Shown here piece after piece: positions 9,021 through 17,160 of a DNA stretch of 28,221 nucleotides (positions are counted from its first letter, which is position 1; each line of letters opens with the position of its first letter). The position numbers and the translations under genes were made by a program. Below the pieces are notes generated by a model that did no database searches, was not told the DNA's origin, and saw only the letters and a program-made list of their open reading frames with translations. Location of the stretch: positions 1 to 28,221 of the forward strand of contig JAWRJQ010000060.1 of NCBI GenBank assembly GCA_040307385.1, in the 5' to 3' direction. Source of the DNA: RUG721 sp040307385 (GTDB lineage Bacteria > Actinomycetota > Coriobacteriia > Coriobacteriales > Atopobiaceae).

Positions 9021-9026
9021 ATGATA
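9021..9026 (-). promoter_or_regulatory. -10 box before asnS
   Basis: On the minus strand TATCAT lies 35 nt before the asnS ATG. The same hexamer precedes uppP and the candidate small gene at 27060-27251. A TATAGA just downstream is an alternative. Confidence 0.45.
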
Positions 9027-9186
9027 GTCCAAGCGGTCTCATTTGTGCCGCTGGGCGTTTTATGGGATGCGTACCCATGATGGCATGGTATGGTCTTCTG
9101 CGGTAGCATCGCCTTCCGATGTTTGAAAAACCCTCGGAACGGTGACGACAAGGTAGAAGGGTCAACCCCGTGAGAAAGGTACGAAG

Positions 9187-9870
9187 ATGGGCATTTTCAC
9201 TCGTATCGGCGACATCCTGCAGGCCAATATCAACGACCTCATCGACAAGGCCGAAGATCCCGAGAAGATGGTCAAACAGCTGATCATCGAGATGGACAAC
9301 CAGGTCGATGACGCGACCAAGGCCCTCGGCCAGGCCATGGGCTCCCAGAAGGTCGCCGCCATGGAGCTCGCCGATGCAAAGGCCGCTGCCGCCGACTGGA
9401 ACGACAAGGCCAAGCTCGCGCTCAAGGCCGGCAACGAGGCCCTCGCCAAGAAGGCTCTCGACGCCAAGGTGGGCGTCGACCAGCAGATCGCCAATCTTCA
9501 GGCCAACTACGATCAGATCACCGCGAACGTCGACTCCCTCAAGACCCAGGTCGAGCAGCTCAAGATGAAGCTCGACGAGGCCCGCAGCCGTCAGCAGGTC
9601 CTCATCGCCCGCTCCCGCATGGCCGACGCCGCCCAGAAGACGGCCGTCACCATCACGTCCGCAACCACCGATTCCGCATTCGCCAAGCTCGATGCCCTCG
9701 AGCGCAAGATCGCCGAGAAGGAAGCCACCGCCGAGGCCTACGGCGCCATGAGCGGCATAGCCTCCAGCGAGATCATCATCAGCGATGAGGACGAGTTCGC
9801 GCAGCTCAAGCATGAGGCTGCCGTCAACGACCAGCTCGCGAGCCTGAAGGCCGAGCTCAACCTCGACTAG
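9187..9870 (+). CDS. pspA: PspA/IM30 family membrane-stress protein
   Basis: A 227-residue, almost wholly alpha-helical coiled-coil protein of the PspA/Vipp1 (ESCRT-III-like) family. The start MGIFTRIGDILQANINDLID is the typical amphipathic helix that binds stressed membranes. It is followed by the family motif EDPEKMVKQLIIEM and long Ala/Lys/Glu heptad helices to about residue 190. Family members form rods or rings that stabilise damaged inner membrane. No PspF/PspB/PspC-type partners are present; the neighbour is a GIDE-domain membrane protein 91 bp downstream. The ribosome binding site is weak (gaaaggt). The 201-bp gap to divergent asnS must hold its promoter; a TAGCAT at 9104-9109 is a weak candidate. 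Confidence 0.95.
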   Translation: MGIFTRIGDILQANINDLIDKAEDPEKMVKQLIIEMDNQVDDATKALGQAMGSQKVAAMELADAKAAAADWNDKAKLALKAGNEALAKKALDAKVGVDQQIANLQANYDQITANVDSLKTQVEQLKMKLDEARSRQQVLIARSRMADAAQKTAVTITSATTDSAFAKLDALERKIAEKEATAEAYGAMSGIASSEIIISDEDEFAQLKHEAAVNDQLASLKAELNLD

Positions 9871-9893
9871 TCCTCAGCGACGGGTTTCGTTGA

Positions 9894-9928
9894 GAGGAGC
9901 ATCGGACGCGTTGCGCCTGATGCCCCTC
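9894..9928 (+). other. Hairpin between pspA and the GIDE gene
   Basis: An imperfect inverted repeat (gaggagcatc near 9894 pairing with gatgcccctc ending 9928) encloses a GC-rich centre. No T-run follows directly. It may stabilise the pspA mRNA or partly attenuate the next gene. Confidence 0.4.
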
Positions 9929-9961
9929 CTTCCGCAAGATTCGACTCCGAGGTAGGTTCCC

Positions 9962-11188
9962 ATGGATGACTTCTATTTCTTCATCATCATCCTCGTACTC
10001 GCGCTCTTCGCCATCTCGCTCCTCCGCAGTGCGCGGTCGAGCTCGAACACCCCTGCCGCGCCTGCAGCGGGCGTCCCGGGGGTTCAGACCAAAGATCAGA
10101 TGGCGAACGATATCAAGGCCACCAAGACCAGCCGTATCGTCGATGCCGTCGAGATCCTCGACGAGCTCGGCGCCATCTCGCAGAACCACCGCCATTATTG
10201 CGAGCTCGTAGGCACCTCGGAGCAGAGCTCCGGCGTCATCGCCCCCTACAGCAAACGCGAGGTAGCCTACTACGACATCCGCTGCTACCGCATCGAGAGC
10301 AAGGCGGGCGTGGAGACCGAGACGCTCATCGCCCACGAGACCTCCATCGACCCGTTCTACTTCAAGGACGCCTCGTGCGACACGCCGGTCTACGTCGATC
10401 TCAAATCGTTCGGCAAGAACGTCATCCTGGTCAACTCGACGAACCACATCGAGGGTCCCGATTCCGATTTCTCCAAGGCCGCCACGAGCCATCTCACCGC
10501 CAACGCGCCCGCAGGCGGCCCGACGGCCATCGTCGGCGAGATCCGCGAGCGCGCCGAGGTGCTCGGCATCGAGGCCAAGCGCCTGCTCGACTGGCTGCTC
10601 CCCGTTCCCGTCGCGGGGCTCGCCCTCGCAGGCGCGGGCGCCGACGGTTCCACGCTCCCCGTTCCGGGCAACGTCATGTTCGCCAAGGGCGGCAAGCTGA
10701 GCGGCAAGCCCGGCGGTTTCGGCATGGGGCGCTCTTCGCGCCCCTCGGGTCGTCCGCAGATCAACATCAACGTGGGTCCCAGCTACGGCATGCCGCGCGG
10801 CCTCGGCGACTTCATGGGCGGCAACATGTACGGCAGAAGCCACGTTCCCGGCAGCTACGGCGTGCCCAGGTCGGCCTACGGCTACGGCAACGCGATGGGA
10901 GAGCTTATGCTCAACATCGGGCTGGGCGCACTGCTCGGCACGCTCTCCGCGCCCACCGCTCCCGCCGCTCCCGCCCGCGACACCTCGGTCCGCACGCCGC
11001 AAACCACGCTGCGCGGCTACCGTCTGGTTGAGGATGTCGTGCCCCTCAACAGCCCCATCTACTGCATCGGCGAGCTCTACCGCATGGGCACCGACGTCTA
11101 CATGGGCCGTTCGATCGATGAGAACTACCCCACCTCCTACTTCGCCACAAAACCCGAGGCAGAGGTTCTCTATGCGCTCAAGTCATAG
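9962..11188 (+). CDS. GIDE-domain (MUL1-like, RING-less) membrane protein
   Basis: A 408-residue protein. Residues 3-21 form one N-terminal membrane helix. Residues about 65-150 (CELVGTSEQSSG, REVAYYDIRCYRIES, PFYFKDASCDTPVYVDL) resemble the BAM/GIDE fold of the mitochondrial E3 ligase MUL1/GIDE and its bacterial relatives. The last 60 residues (YRLVEDVVPLNSPIYCIGEL, then SYFATKPEAEVL) match the end of that domain. Between them lies a Gly/Ser/Tyr/Pro-rich low-complexity stretch (about 240-310). No RING finger is present, so despite common database names a ubiquitin-ligase activity is not supported. Position after pspA suggests a membrane-stress role, which is inference. GAGGTAGG precedes the ATG. 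The next gene overlaps its end by 17 nt. Confidence 0.8.
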   Translation: MDDFYFFIIILVLALFAISLLRSARSSSNTPAAPAAGVPGVQTKDQMANDIKATKTSRIVDAVEILDELGAISQNHRHYCELVGTSEQSSGVIAPYSKREVAYYDIRCYRIESKAGVETETLIAHETSIDPFYFKDASCDTPVYVDLKSFGKNVILVNSTNHIEGPDSDFSKAATSHLTANAPAGGPTAIVGEIRERAEVLGIEAKRLLDWLLPVPVAGLALAGAGADGSTLPVPGNVMFAKGGKLSGKPGGFGMGRSSRPSGRPQININVGPSYGMPRGLGDFMGGNMYGRSHVPGSYGVPRSAYGYGNAMGELMLNIGLGALLGTLSAPTAPAAPARDTSVRTPQTTLRGYRLVEDVVPLNSPIYCIGELYRMGTDVYMGRSIDENYPTSYFATKPEAEVLYALKS

Positions 11189-11663
11189 CACGACGGACTA
11201 CCGTCTGCTTGCATCGCAGCTCGAGGCGCTTTCGGAGGGGGAGCCGGCATGGCTCCCCCTCATCGCCAACGCATCGGCGCTCCTGTTCGAGGCGCTCGAC
11301 GGCATCAACTGGGCCGGCTTCTACCTCGTGCAGCCTGATGAGACGGGCACGCGCGAGCTCGTGCTCGGACCGTTCCAGGGCAAGGCGGCCTGCACCCATA
11401 TCGCCTGGGAGCGCGGGGTGTGCGGAACCTCAGCCGCCACCGACAGCATCCAGCGCGTGGACGATGTGCACGCGTTCCCCGGACACATCGCCTGCGATGC
11501 CGCTTCCAGCTCCGAGATCGTCATCCCCGTCCATCGGAACGGCGCCGTCTGGGGCGTTCTCGACATCGACAGCCCTCTGCCTGCACGCTTCTCCCCCGAA
11601 GACGAAGCGGGTCTCGCCGCTTTCGTCCGCATCCTCGAAACGGCTCTTTCCCGCACGCGTTAG
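11172..11663 (+). CDS. msrC: Free methionine-(R)-sulfoxide reductase (GAF domain)
   Basis: A 163-residue single GAF-domain enzyme that reduces free methionine-R-sulfoxide with thioredoxin. All three functional cysteines are present as C74 (KAACTHI), C84 (RGVCGT) and C108 (HIACDAAS), each exactly ten positions lower than in the E. coli enzyme (84, 94, 118). The C-terminal motif WGVLDIDSPL is also typical. The ATG at 11172 lies inside the end of the GIDE-domain gene (17-nt overlap) behind GAGG, so the two are probably translated together. It is likely an oxidative-stress enzyme in the same transcript as pspA and the GIDE gene. Confidence 0.93.
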   Translation: MRSSHSTTDYRLLASQLEALSEGEPAWLPLIANASALLFEALDGINWAGFYLVQPDETGTRELVLGPFQGKAACTHIAWERGVCGTSAATDSIQRVDDVHAFPGHIACDAASSSEIVIPVHRNGAVWGVLDIDSPLPARFSPEDEAGLAAFVRILETALSRTR

Positions 11664-11666
11664 AAT
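11661..11666 (+). promoter_or_regulatory. -10 box before pyrE
   Basis: TAGAAT overlaps the stop codon of the preceding gene and lies 31 nt before the pyrE ATG. It is the same hexamer as before the RNase gene. It would let pyrE be expressed apart from the upstream genes. Confidence 0.5.
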
Positions 11667-11697
11667 AGCGCTCGTCCGCACTCGTCGGGAGGTTTCC

Positions 11698-12360
11698 ATG
11701 CAGGACTACAAACGCGCGTTCATCGATTTCATGGTTGAGGCGGGCGTGCTCGCCTTCGGCGATTTCACGCTTAAAAGCGGGAGGAAATCGCCCTTCTTCA
11801 TGAACGCCGGCGCCTATGTGACCGGCGACCAGCTCCACCGGCTCGGCCTTGCCTACGCGCAGGCCATCCATGAAGCCTTCGGCTTGGAGTTCGACGTGGT
11901 GTTCGGACCGGCGTACAAGGGCATCCCCCTCTCCGTCGTCACCTGCATGGGCCTGTCCGAGCTGTTCGGCAAGGAAGCGCGCTACTGCGCCGACCGCAAG
12001 GAGGCCAAGGATCACGGCGCCGATGCGGGCCAGCTTCTGGGTGCCCAGCTCCACGACGGCGACCGCGTGGTCATCGTGGAGGACGTCACCACCTCGGGCA
12101 AATCCATCGACGAGACCTATCCCAAGCTCAAAGCAGCGGCGGATGTGGAGGTGGTGGGCCTCATGGTCTCGCTCGATCGCGAGGAGGTGGGCAAGGACGG
12201 CGTCATGAGCGCCCAGGGCGAGATCCAGAACCGGTACGGGTTTCCCGTGGCGTCCATCGTGAGCATGAGCGACGTGGTGCAGGCGCTCGACGGAACCGTC
12301 ATCACGCCCGAGATCAAAGCGGCGATCGATGCCTACTACGCACGGTACGGCGTGAACTAG
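11698..12360 (+). CDS. pyrE: Orotate phosphoribosyltransferase
   Basis: A 220-residue enzyme of de novo pyrimidine synthesis that joins orotate to PRPP, giving orotidine monophosphate. The PRPP-binding loop VVIVEDVTTSGKS is at residues 124-136. The N-terminal FTLKSGRKSPFFMNAG and FGPAYKGIPL segments are typical of bacterial PyrE, and length is normal. CGGGAGG lies 6 nt before the ATG. No other pyrimidine genes are near. It is convergent with mtnN, with only 18 bp between the stop codons; a U-less GC hairpin (about 12365-12389) spans that gap. Confidence 0.96.
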   Translation: MQDYKRAFIDFMVEAGVLAFGDFTLKSGRKSPFFMNAGAYVTGDQLHRLGLAYAQAIHEAFGLEFDVVFGPAYKGIPLSVVTCMGLSELFGKEARYCADRKEAKDHGADAGQLLGAQLHDGDRVVIVEDVTTSGKSIDETYPKLKAAADVEVVGLMVSLDREEVGKDGVMSAQGEIQNRYGFPVASIVSMSDVVQALDGTVITPEIKAAIDAYYARYGVN

Positions 12361-12378
12361 GGGTTCGCCCGGCCGCGC

Positions 12379-13077
12379 TCAGCGGGCGAGCCTGCGGCAC
12401 ATCTCGCACACCACGTCGGCACCCTGATGGGCGGCGGCAACCTCGAATGCAGGATAGTCCATATCGGCCGATCCGTCGGCCTTGTCGGAGATGGCGCGCA
12501 GCACCACGAACGGCAGCTCGTTGAGCACGGCAACCTGCGCCACCGCGGCGCCCTCCATCTCGCAGCAGAGCGCTCCGAAGGTACGCACGATGCGCTCCTT
12601 GCGCGCGGCATCGCCGATGAACCGGTCTCCCGAGGCGATGCGCCCCTCGAACGCCCGGGCATGGGGAGCCGCGGCGCGGATGGAGGCGAGCGCGCAGGCG
12701 CGGAGCTCCGCATCGGCCTCGAAGCCCACGGCGTTGAAGCCGGGAATCTGACCGTGCGCGCAGCCGAGCGGCCCCGCGAAGAAATCATGCTGCACGCAAT
12801 CGGATGAAACGACGATGTCGCCGATGTCGATGCGGGCATCGAGCGAACCCGCGATGCCCGTGAAGATGATCAGCGTGGGCTGGAAACGGTCGATGAGCGC
12901 CTGCGCACAGGATGCGGCGTGGACCTTGCCCACGCCGCACGCCGCGAGCACGAGGGATACGCCCTCGAGCGTGCCCTCGTAGAACCTCTTGCCCGCATGG
13001 ACGTGCTCGACCGCAAGGTGCATGCGCTCGCGCAGCAGCTCGACCTCGGATTCCATGGCGCCGATGACAGCGATCAT
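12379..13077 (-). CDS. mtnN: 5'-Methylthioadenosine/S-adenosylhomocysteine nucleosidase
   Basis: A 232-residue nucleoside phosphorylase-fold hydrolase that cleaves adenine from MTA and SAH. It recycles SAM by-products and forms the precursor of autoinducer-2 if LuxS is present (not in the window). Key residues match the E. coli enzyme: E11 in GAMESEVELL (E12), the second Glu of CCEMEGAAVAQ (E174) and the Asp of RAISDKAD (D197). Length is normal. GAGGTAGG directly precedes the ATG, and the gap to the upstream helicase gene is 6 nt, so it is the second gene of a pcrA-mtnN operon. Confidence 0.95.
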   Translation of the reverse strand: MIAVIGAMESEVELLRERMHLAVEHVHAGKRFYEGTLEGVSLVLAACGVGKVHAASCAQALIDRFQPTLIIFTGIAGSLDARIDIGDIVVSSDCVQHDFFAGPLGCAHGQIPGFNAVGFEADAELRACALASIRAAAPHARAFEGRIASGDRFIGDAARKERIVRTFGALCCEMEGAAVAQVAVLNELPFVVLRAISDKADGSADMDYPAFEVAAAHQGADVVCEMCRRLAR

Positions 13078-13083
13078 CCTACC

Positions 13084-15417
13084 TCACCCGGTGATCTTGA
13101 CGATGGGCGCGAAGCCCTTGAGCAGTTTCTTGGTCTTGCCCGTGCGCGAGAAACGCACCTCGATGGCGTCGCCGTCCACTCCGAGCACCACGCCCGGACC
13201 GAACGTTTTATGCGACACCCGATCGCCCGTCTCGAAGACCTCCGCCGCCTTGGCGGCGTCTTCCTTGATGGGGGGCGCCGTCGGTTTGGCTCCGCCCGAG
13301 GAACGCGTCTGCGAGCCGAACACACGCCCTCCGTACATCGCGGCGCCGCGCCCCGAGCCGAAGGTTCCGTGACGATCTCCGCGCTTGTCCCAGCCCGTGC
13401 CCGCGAACCCCTGCGAGCCGATTCCCTCCTGCGTGAGGTGCTCCTCGGGAATCTCGTTGATGAACCGGCTGCGCGGATTGGCCTGCACGCTGCCGAACAC
13501 ATGCCGCACACCCGCATGCGTGAGGTAGAGGCGCTCCTCGGCGCGCGTGATGGCCACATAGGCCAGACGGCGCTCCTCCTCGGCGTCGGCAGGGCCGTCG
13601 TTGGTGCCGCGATGCGGGAAGATGCCCTCCTCGAGACCGGCGACGAAGACCACCGGGTATTCGAGGCCCTTGGCGGAGTGCACGGTCATGAGGGTGGCGG
13701 CGGTGGCTGACTCGTTGAGCGCATCGAGATCGGATCTGAGGGCCAGCCACTCCAAAAACGCCGGGAGCTTTGCGGCGGCGACGGCGGGCGGCTCCTGCGG
13801 GGCGTCCGCCTCCGCACCCGTATCGGCACCGCCGACCTCATCGGCGAGCTCGTGGTTTGCATCGAACTCGGCGGCCACGCCGAAGAACTCCTTGATGTTC
13901 TCGACGCGGCTCTCGGCCTCGATGGAATACTCGGCCTGCAGGGCCGTGATGAGACCCGCCTTCTCGATGATGGCCTCCACCACGGCGGCAAGCTCGCCCT
14001 CCATGTGGCGGCTCGTCTCGATGATCTGGCAGAAATCGGTGAGGGACGAGCGCACCTTGGGTGTGAGCAGGCCTTCCTCGGCGATGCAGCTCTCGCACGC
14101 CTCGAAGAAGGTGAGCCCGTTGCGGGCGGCATAGCCGCGGATCTTATCGATGGAGGTTTGGCCGATGCCGCGCCGGGGCGTGTTGACGATGCGCACGGCT
14201 GCCACATCGTCCGCCGGGTTGACGACCAGCTTGAGATAGGCCATGACATCGCGGATCTCGGCTCGGTCGTAGAAGCGCGTGCCGCCCGCGATGCGGTAGG
14301 GCACGCCGGCGCGCATGAGCATGTCTTCGAGGATGCGCGACTGGGCGTTGGTGCGGTAGAACACGGCGATGTCGTTGTAGCCCGTGCCCGCATCGTGGAG
14401 CTTCTCGATCTCCGAGGCGATCCAGCGGCCCTCGTCGCGCTCGTCGGCCGCCTGGTACACGCGGATGCGCTCGCCGTCGCCGCGATCGGTGAAGAGGTGC
14501 TTGGACTTGCGGCTCACGTTGTGGGCGACCACGGCGTTGGCGGCCTCGAGGATGTGGCCCGTGGAGCGGTAGTTCTGCTCGAGCGGGATCACCTTGGCCT
14601 CGGGGTAGTCTTTCTCGAAGTTGAGGATGTTGGCGATGTCGGCGCCGCGCCAAGAGTAGATGGACTGATCGTCGTCGCCCACCACCATGATGTTGCGGCT
14701 CGCGCGGGCGAGAAGCTCGCAGATCATGTACTGCACGTGGTTGGTGTCCTGATACTCGTCGACGCTGATGTAGCGGAAGCGTTCCTGGTAGCTCGCGAGC
14801 ACCTCGGGATGCTTGGACAGCAGCTCATAGCACTTGACGAGCAGATCGTCGAAATCCATTGCGTTGGCGCGGGCGAGGCGCTTCTCGAGCTCGCGGTACA
14901 CGCGGGCCGCCGCGCGGGTGTGCGGCATGTTGGCGAGCGCTTCGTACTCGTCGGCGTCGACCATGCGGTTCTTGGCGTCGGAGATGAACCCTCGGATCAT
15001 GTTGAGGGGGTAGCGCTTGGCGTCGATCTCGAGGTCGTCCATGATGGTGCGCACGAGCCGCTTGGAGTCGTCATCATCGTAGATGGTGAAGCCGGAGGTG
15101 TAGCCGAGGCGGTCGCCGTCGGCGCGCAGGATGCGCACGCACATGGCGTGGAAGGTGCACACCCACATGCCCCGCACGCTATGTCCGAGCAGGGCCTCCA
15201 GGCGCTCGCGCATCTCCGCCGCGGCTTTGTTGGTGAAGGTGATGGCGAGGATGCGGTAGGGGCTCACGCCCAGATCGTGGATGATGTGCGCGATGCGGTG
15301 CGTGAGCACGCGCGTCTTGCCCGAGCCGGCGCCCGCGAGCACGAGCAGCGGGCCTTCGGTAGCCAACGCCGCCTCGCGCTGCCGTGCATTGAGCTTGTCC
15401 AAGTCGAAACCTGCCAT
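13084..15417 (-). CDS. pcrA: PcrA/UvrD-type ATP-dependent DNA helicase
   Basis: A 777-residue superfamily 1A 3'-5' helicase for repair and replication-fork upkeep. Walker A is AGAGSGKT (K34). Motif Ia is ITFTNKAAAEM, motif II YISVDEYQDTN, motif III VVGDDDQSIYSWRGAD, motif IV LEQNYRST, and motif VI VAITRAEERLYLTHA. A Gly/Arg-rich low-complexity segment (about 650-710) precedes a C-terminal Tudor-like domain (VSHKTFGPGVVLGVDGDAI) of the kind by which PcrA binds RNA polymerase. Length is slightly above the usual 720-750. GAGGAG lies 7 nt before the ATG. It is followed closely by mtnN. Confidence 0.97.
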   Translation of the reverse strand: MAGFDLDKLNARQREAALATEGPLLVLAGAGSGKTRVLTHRIAHIIHDLGVSPYRILAITFTNKAAAEMRERLEALLGHSVRGMWVCTFHAMCVRILRADGDRLGYTSGFTIYDDDDSKRLVRTIMDDLEIDAKRYPLNMIRGFISDAKNRMVDADEYEALANMPHTRAAARVYRELEKRLARANAMDFDDLLVKCYELLSKHPEVLASYQERFRYISVDEYQDTNHVQYMICELLARASRNIMVVGDDDQSIYSWRGADIANILNFEKDYPEAKVIPLEQNYRSTGHILEAANAVVAHNVSRKSKHLFTDRGDGERIRVYQAADERDEGRWIASEIEKLHDAGTGYNDIAVFYRTNAQSRILEDMLMRAGVPYRIAGGTRFYDRAEIRDVMAYLKLVVNPADDVAAVRIVNTPRRGIGQTSIDKIRGYAARNGLTFFEACESCIAEEGLLTPKVRSSLTDFCQIIETSRHMEGELAAVVEAIIEKAGLITALQAEYSIEAESRVENIKEFFGVAAEFDANHELADEVGGADTGAEADAPQEPPAVAAAKLPAFLEWLALRSDLDALNESATAATLMTVHSAKGLEYPVVFVAGLEEGIFPHRGTNDGPADAEEERRLAYVAITRAEERLYLTHAGVRHVFGSVQANPRSRFINEIPEEHLTQEGIGSQGFAGTGWDKRGDRHGTFGSGRGAAMYGGRVFGSQTRSSGGAKPTAPPIKEDAAKAAEVFETGDRVSHKTFGPGVVLGVDGDAIEVRFSRTGKTKKLLKGFAPIVKITG

Positions 15418-15447
15418 GTACGCTCCTCGTCATGTTTTCCCTTTAAG

Positions 15448-15453
15448 AGTGTA
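15448..15453 (-). promoter_or_regulatory. -10 box before pcrA
   Basis: On the minus strand gcTACACTct lies 30 nt before the pcrA ATG. It fits the TAnnnT style shared by other promoters here. No convincing -35 box is seen. Confidence 0.45.
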
Positions 15454-15498
15454 GCGATGCGGGCAGACAAATTCGACCCCGCAGGGCCCACGCCGAGG

Positions 15499-15532
15499 AA
15501 AAGGTGCCGAATGGATAGACCATGCGGCACCT
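15499..15532 (-). terminator. Terminator of the amino acid transporter operon
   Basis: Read on the minus strand, aggtgccg (15532-15525) and cggcacct (15509-15502) form an 8-bp stem with a 15-nt loop and run into TTTT. It lies 30 nt after the stop of the ATPase gene and separates that operon from pcrA. Confidence 0.75.
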
Positions 15533-15561
15533 GTGCGATCACGGCCATGCCGGAGGTCGTG

Positions 15562-16302
15562 CTAGTGGCCCATGATGGAGTTGAGGAAGTCGCGCGCGCG
15601 ATCGCTCTTGGGGTGATCGAAGAACTCGTCGGGCGCCGCCTCCTCCACGATGGCTCCGTCGGCCATGAACACCACGCGGTTGGCCACGCGGCGCGCGAAG
15701 TTCATCTCGTGCGTGACCACGACCATGGTCATGCCCTGCTGTGCGAGCTCCACCATGACGTCGAGCACCTCGTTGATCATCTCGGGATCGAGCGCCGACG
15801 TGGGTTCGTCGAAGAGCATGACCTTGGGATTCATCGCGAGGCTGCGGGCGATGGCGACGCGCTGCTGCTGACCGCCCGAAAGCTGCGCCGGCACCTTCTC
15901 GGCTTGGGAATCGACGCCCACGCGGCGCAGCAGCTCCATAGCCTCTTCGCGCGCCTTCGCCTTGGGCGTGCCGAGCACCTCGATGGGCCCCATGGTCACA
16001 TTGTCGAGAATGGTCTTATGGGCGAAGAGGTTGAAGCTCTGGAACACCATGCCGATCTCCGCGCGCACGGCGGCGAGATCCTTCCCCTCCTGGGGAAGCG
16101 GCGTGCCCTCGAAGAGGATCTCGCCCGCATCGATGGTCTCCAAGCGGTTGATGGTGCGGCAGAGCGTGGACTTGCCGGAGCCCGACGGCCCGATGAGCAC
16201 GACGACCTCGCCGCGCGCCACCTCGAGGTTGATATCCTTGAGCACGTGGAGCGCGCCGTAATGCTTGTCCACATGGTTCATCTGGATGATGGCATCTGAC
16301 AT
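15562..16302 (-). CDS. gluA: Polar amino acid ABC transporter, ATP-binding protein
   Basis: A 246-residue ABC ATPase of the GlnQ/GluA type that powers amino acid import. Walker A is GPSGSGKST, the Q-loop VFQSFNLF, the signature LSGGQQQRVAIARSL, Walker B VMLFDEPTSALD and the H-loop VVTHEMNF. Length is standard. AAGGAGC lies 7 nt before the ATG and the gap to the upstream permease gene is 12 nt. It is the last gene of the four-gene operon, with a terminator after it. The symbol follows the Corynebacterium gluABCD system, which has the same parts in a different order; glutamine or another polar amino acid is equally possible. Confidence 0.93.
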   Translation of the reverse strand: MSDAIIQMNHVDKHYGALHVLKDINLEVARGEVVVLIGPSGSGKSTLCRTINRLETIDAGEILFEGTPLPQEGKDLAAVRAEIGMVFQSFNLFAHKTILDNVTMGPIEVLGTPKAKAREEAMELLRRVGVDSQAEKVPAQLSGGQQQRVAIARSLAMNPKVMLFDEPTSALDPEMINEVLDVMVELAQQGMTMVVVTHEMNFARRVANRVVFMADGAIVEEAAPDEFFDHPKSDRARDFLNSIMGH

Positions 16303-16314
16303 GGTTCAGGCTCC

Positions 16315-17160
16315 TTACACGGGATTCTCGTCGTTACGGGAGATGATCTTGGTGCCCCTGCGGTGCGCAAGATAGATCGAGAACTGGTTGATGGCGAAGT
16401 TCACGATGATGTAGATGATCGCCACCACGAAGTACATCGACACGAGCGCATCGTAGTTGGAGATGAGCACGCGCGCGTTCTGCATGAGGTCGGGATAGCT
16501 CACGACATAGGCCACGGTGGTATCTTTGACCACGACGACGAGCTGCGAGACGAGGCTGGGGATGACGATCCGCAGCGCCTGCGGGAATACGATCTTGAAC
16601 ATGATCTTGGAATCGCTCATGCCGAGCGAGAGCGCCGCCTCGGACTGGCCTTTGGGCACGGCGTTCACGCCTGCACGGAAAACCTCGGCGAGCACGCCCG
16701 ACGCCGCGAGCGCCACGGGAAGCGTGATCATCCAGAACGAGGGCATCTTGATGCCGTACTTGGGGATGACGAGATAGAAGAAGTAGATCAAAAGCAGGCT
16801 CGGCACGCCGCGGAAGAAGTCGATCACCAGGCGCGAGACCGTTGAGAGCCACGCCGCCTCGGAGATGCGGCCGAGCATGAGCACGAGGCCCAGCACGAGC
16901 GCGATGGCGCCTGCGGTGAACGCCACACAGAACGTGCCGAGAAAACCTTGCGCGAGAAACGCCCAGGTGGTTGTCCGCGTGAACAGCGTCCAGTAGCGCG
17001 GATCGAGCTGACCGGTGATATGGAACTGGCGCACCACGAGGGCGATGCCGATGGCGATGAGGGCGAGCGCGAAGATCGTAACGACGCGGATGCGCCTTCT
17101 CATCTTGGGGCCGGGCGCCTCATACAAGGCATCCCGCATGGAGACGACGTGCGCGCTCAT
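16315..17160 (-). CDS. gluD: Polar amino acid ABC transporter, permease 2
   Basis: A 281-residue HisM/GlnP-type inner-membrane permease. After a basic cytoplasmic N-terminus (KMRRRIRVV) come a first helix (about 27-43), a periplasmic loop, and the core helices from about residue 67. The ATPase-contact EAA loop is AVPKGQSEAALSLGMSDSKI. The ATG overlaps the stop codon of the first permease (ATGA), so the two are translationally coupled and expected to form a heterodimeric channel. The long N-terminal extension compared with its partner is usual for GluD-type subunits. Substrate cannot be read from the sequence. Confidence 0.92.
   Translation of the reverse strand: MSAHVVSMRDALYEAPGPKMRRRIRVVTIFALALIAIGIALVVRQFHITGQLDPRYWTLFTRTTTWAFLAQGFLGTFCVAFTAGAIALVLGLVLMLGRISEAAWLSTVSRLVIDFFRGVPSLLLIYFFYLVIPKYGIKMPSFWMITLPVALAASGVLAEVFRAGVNAVPKGQSEAALSLGMSDSKIMFKIVFPQALRIVIPSLVSQLVVVVKDTTVAYVVSYPDLMQNARVLISNYDALVSMYFVVAIIYIIVNFAINQFSIYLAHRRGTKIISRNDENPV

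Noticed and set aside
9962..11188. Bacterial ubiquitin ligase
   Set aside because: The GIDE-like domain is present but there is no RING finger or other ligase motif, so the activity is not supported.
13852..16299. Long plus-strand open frame (815 codons) opposite pcrA and the transporter ATPase
   Set aside because: Antisense to two unmistakable genes; composition is typical of a shadow frame and it has no ribosome binding site.
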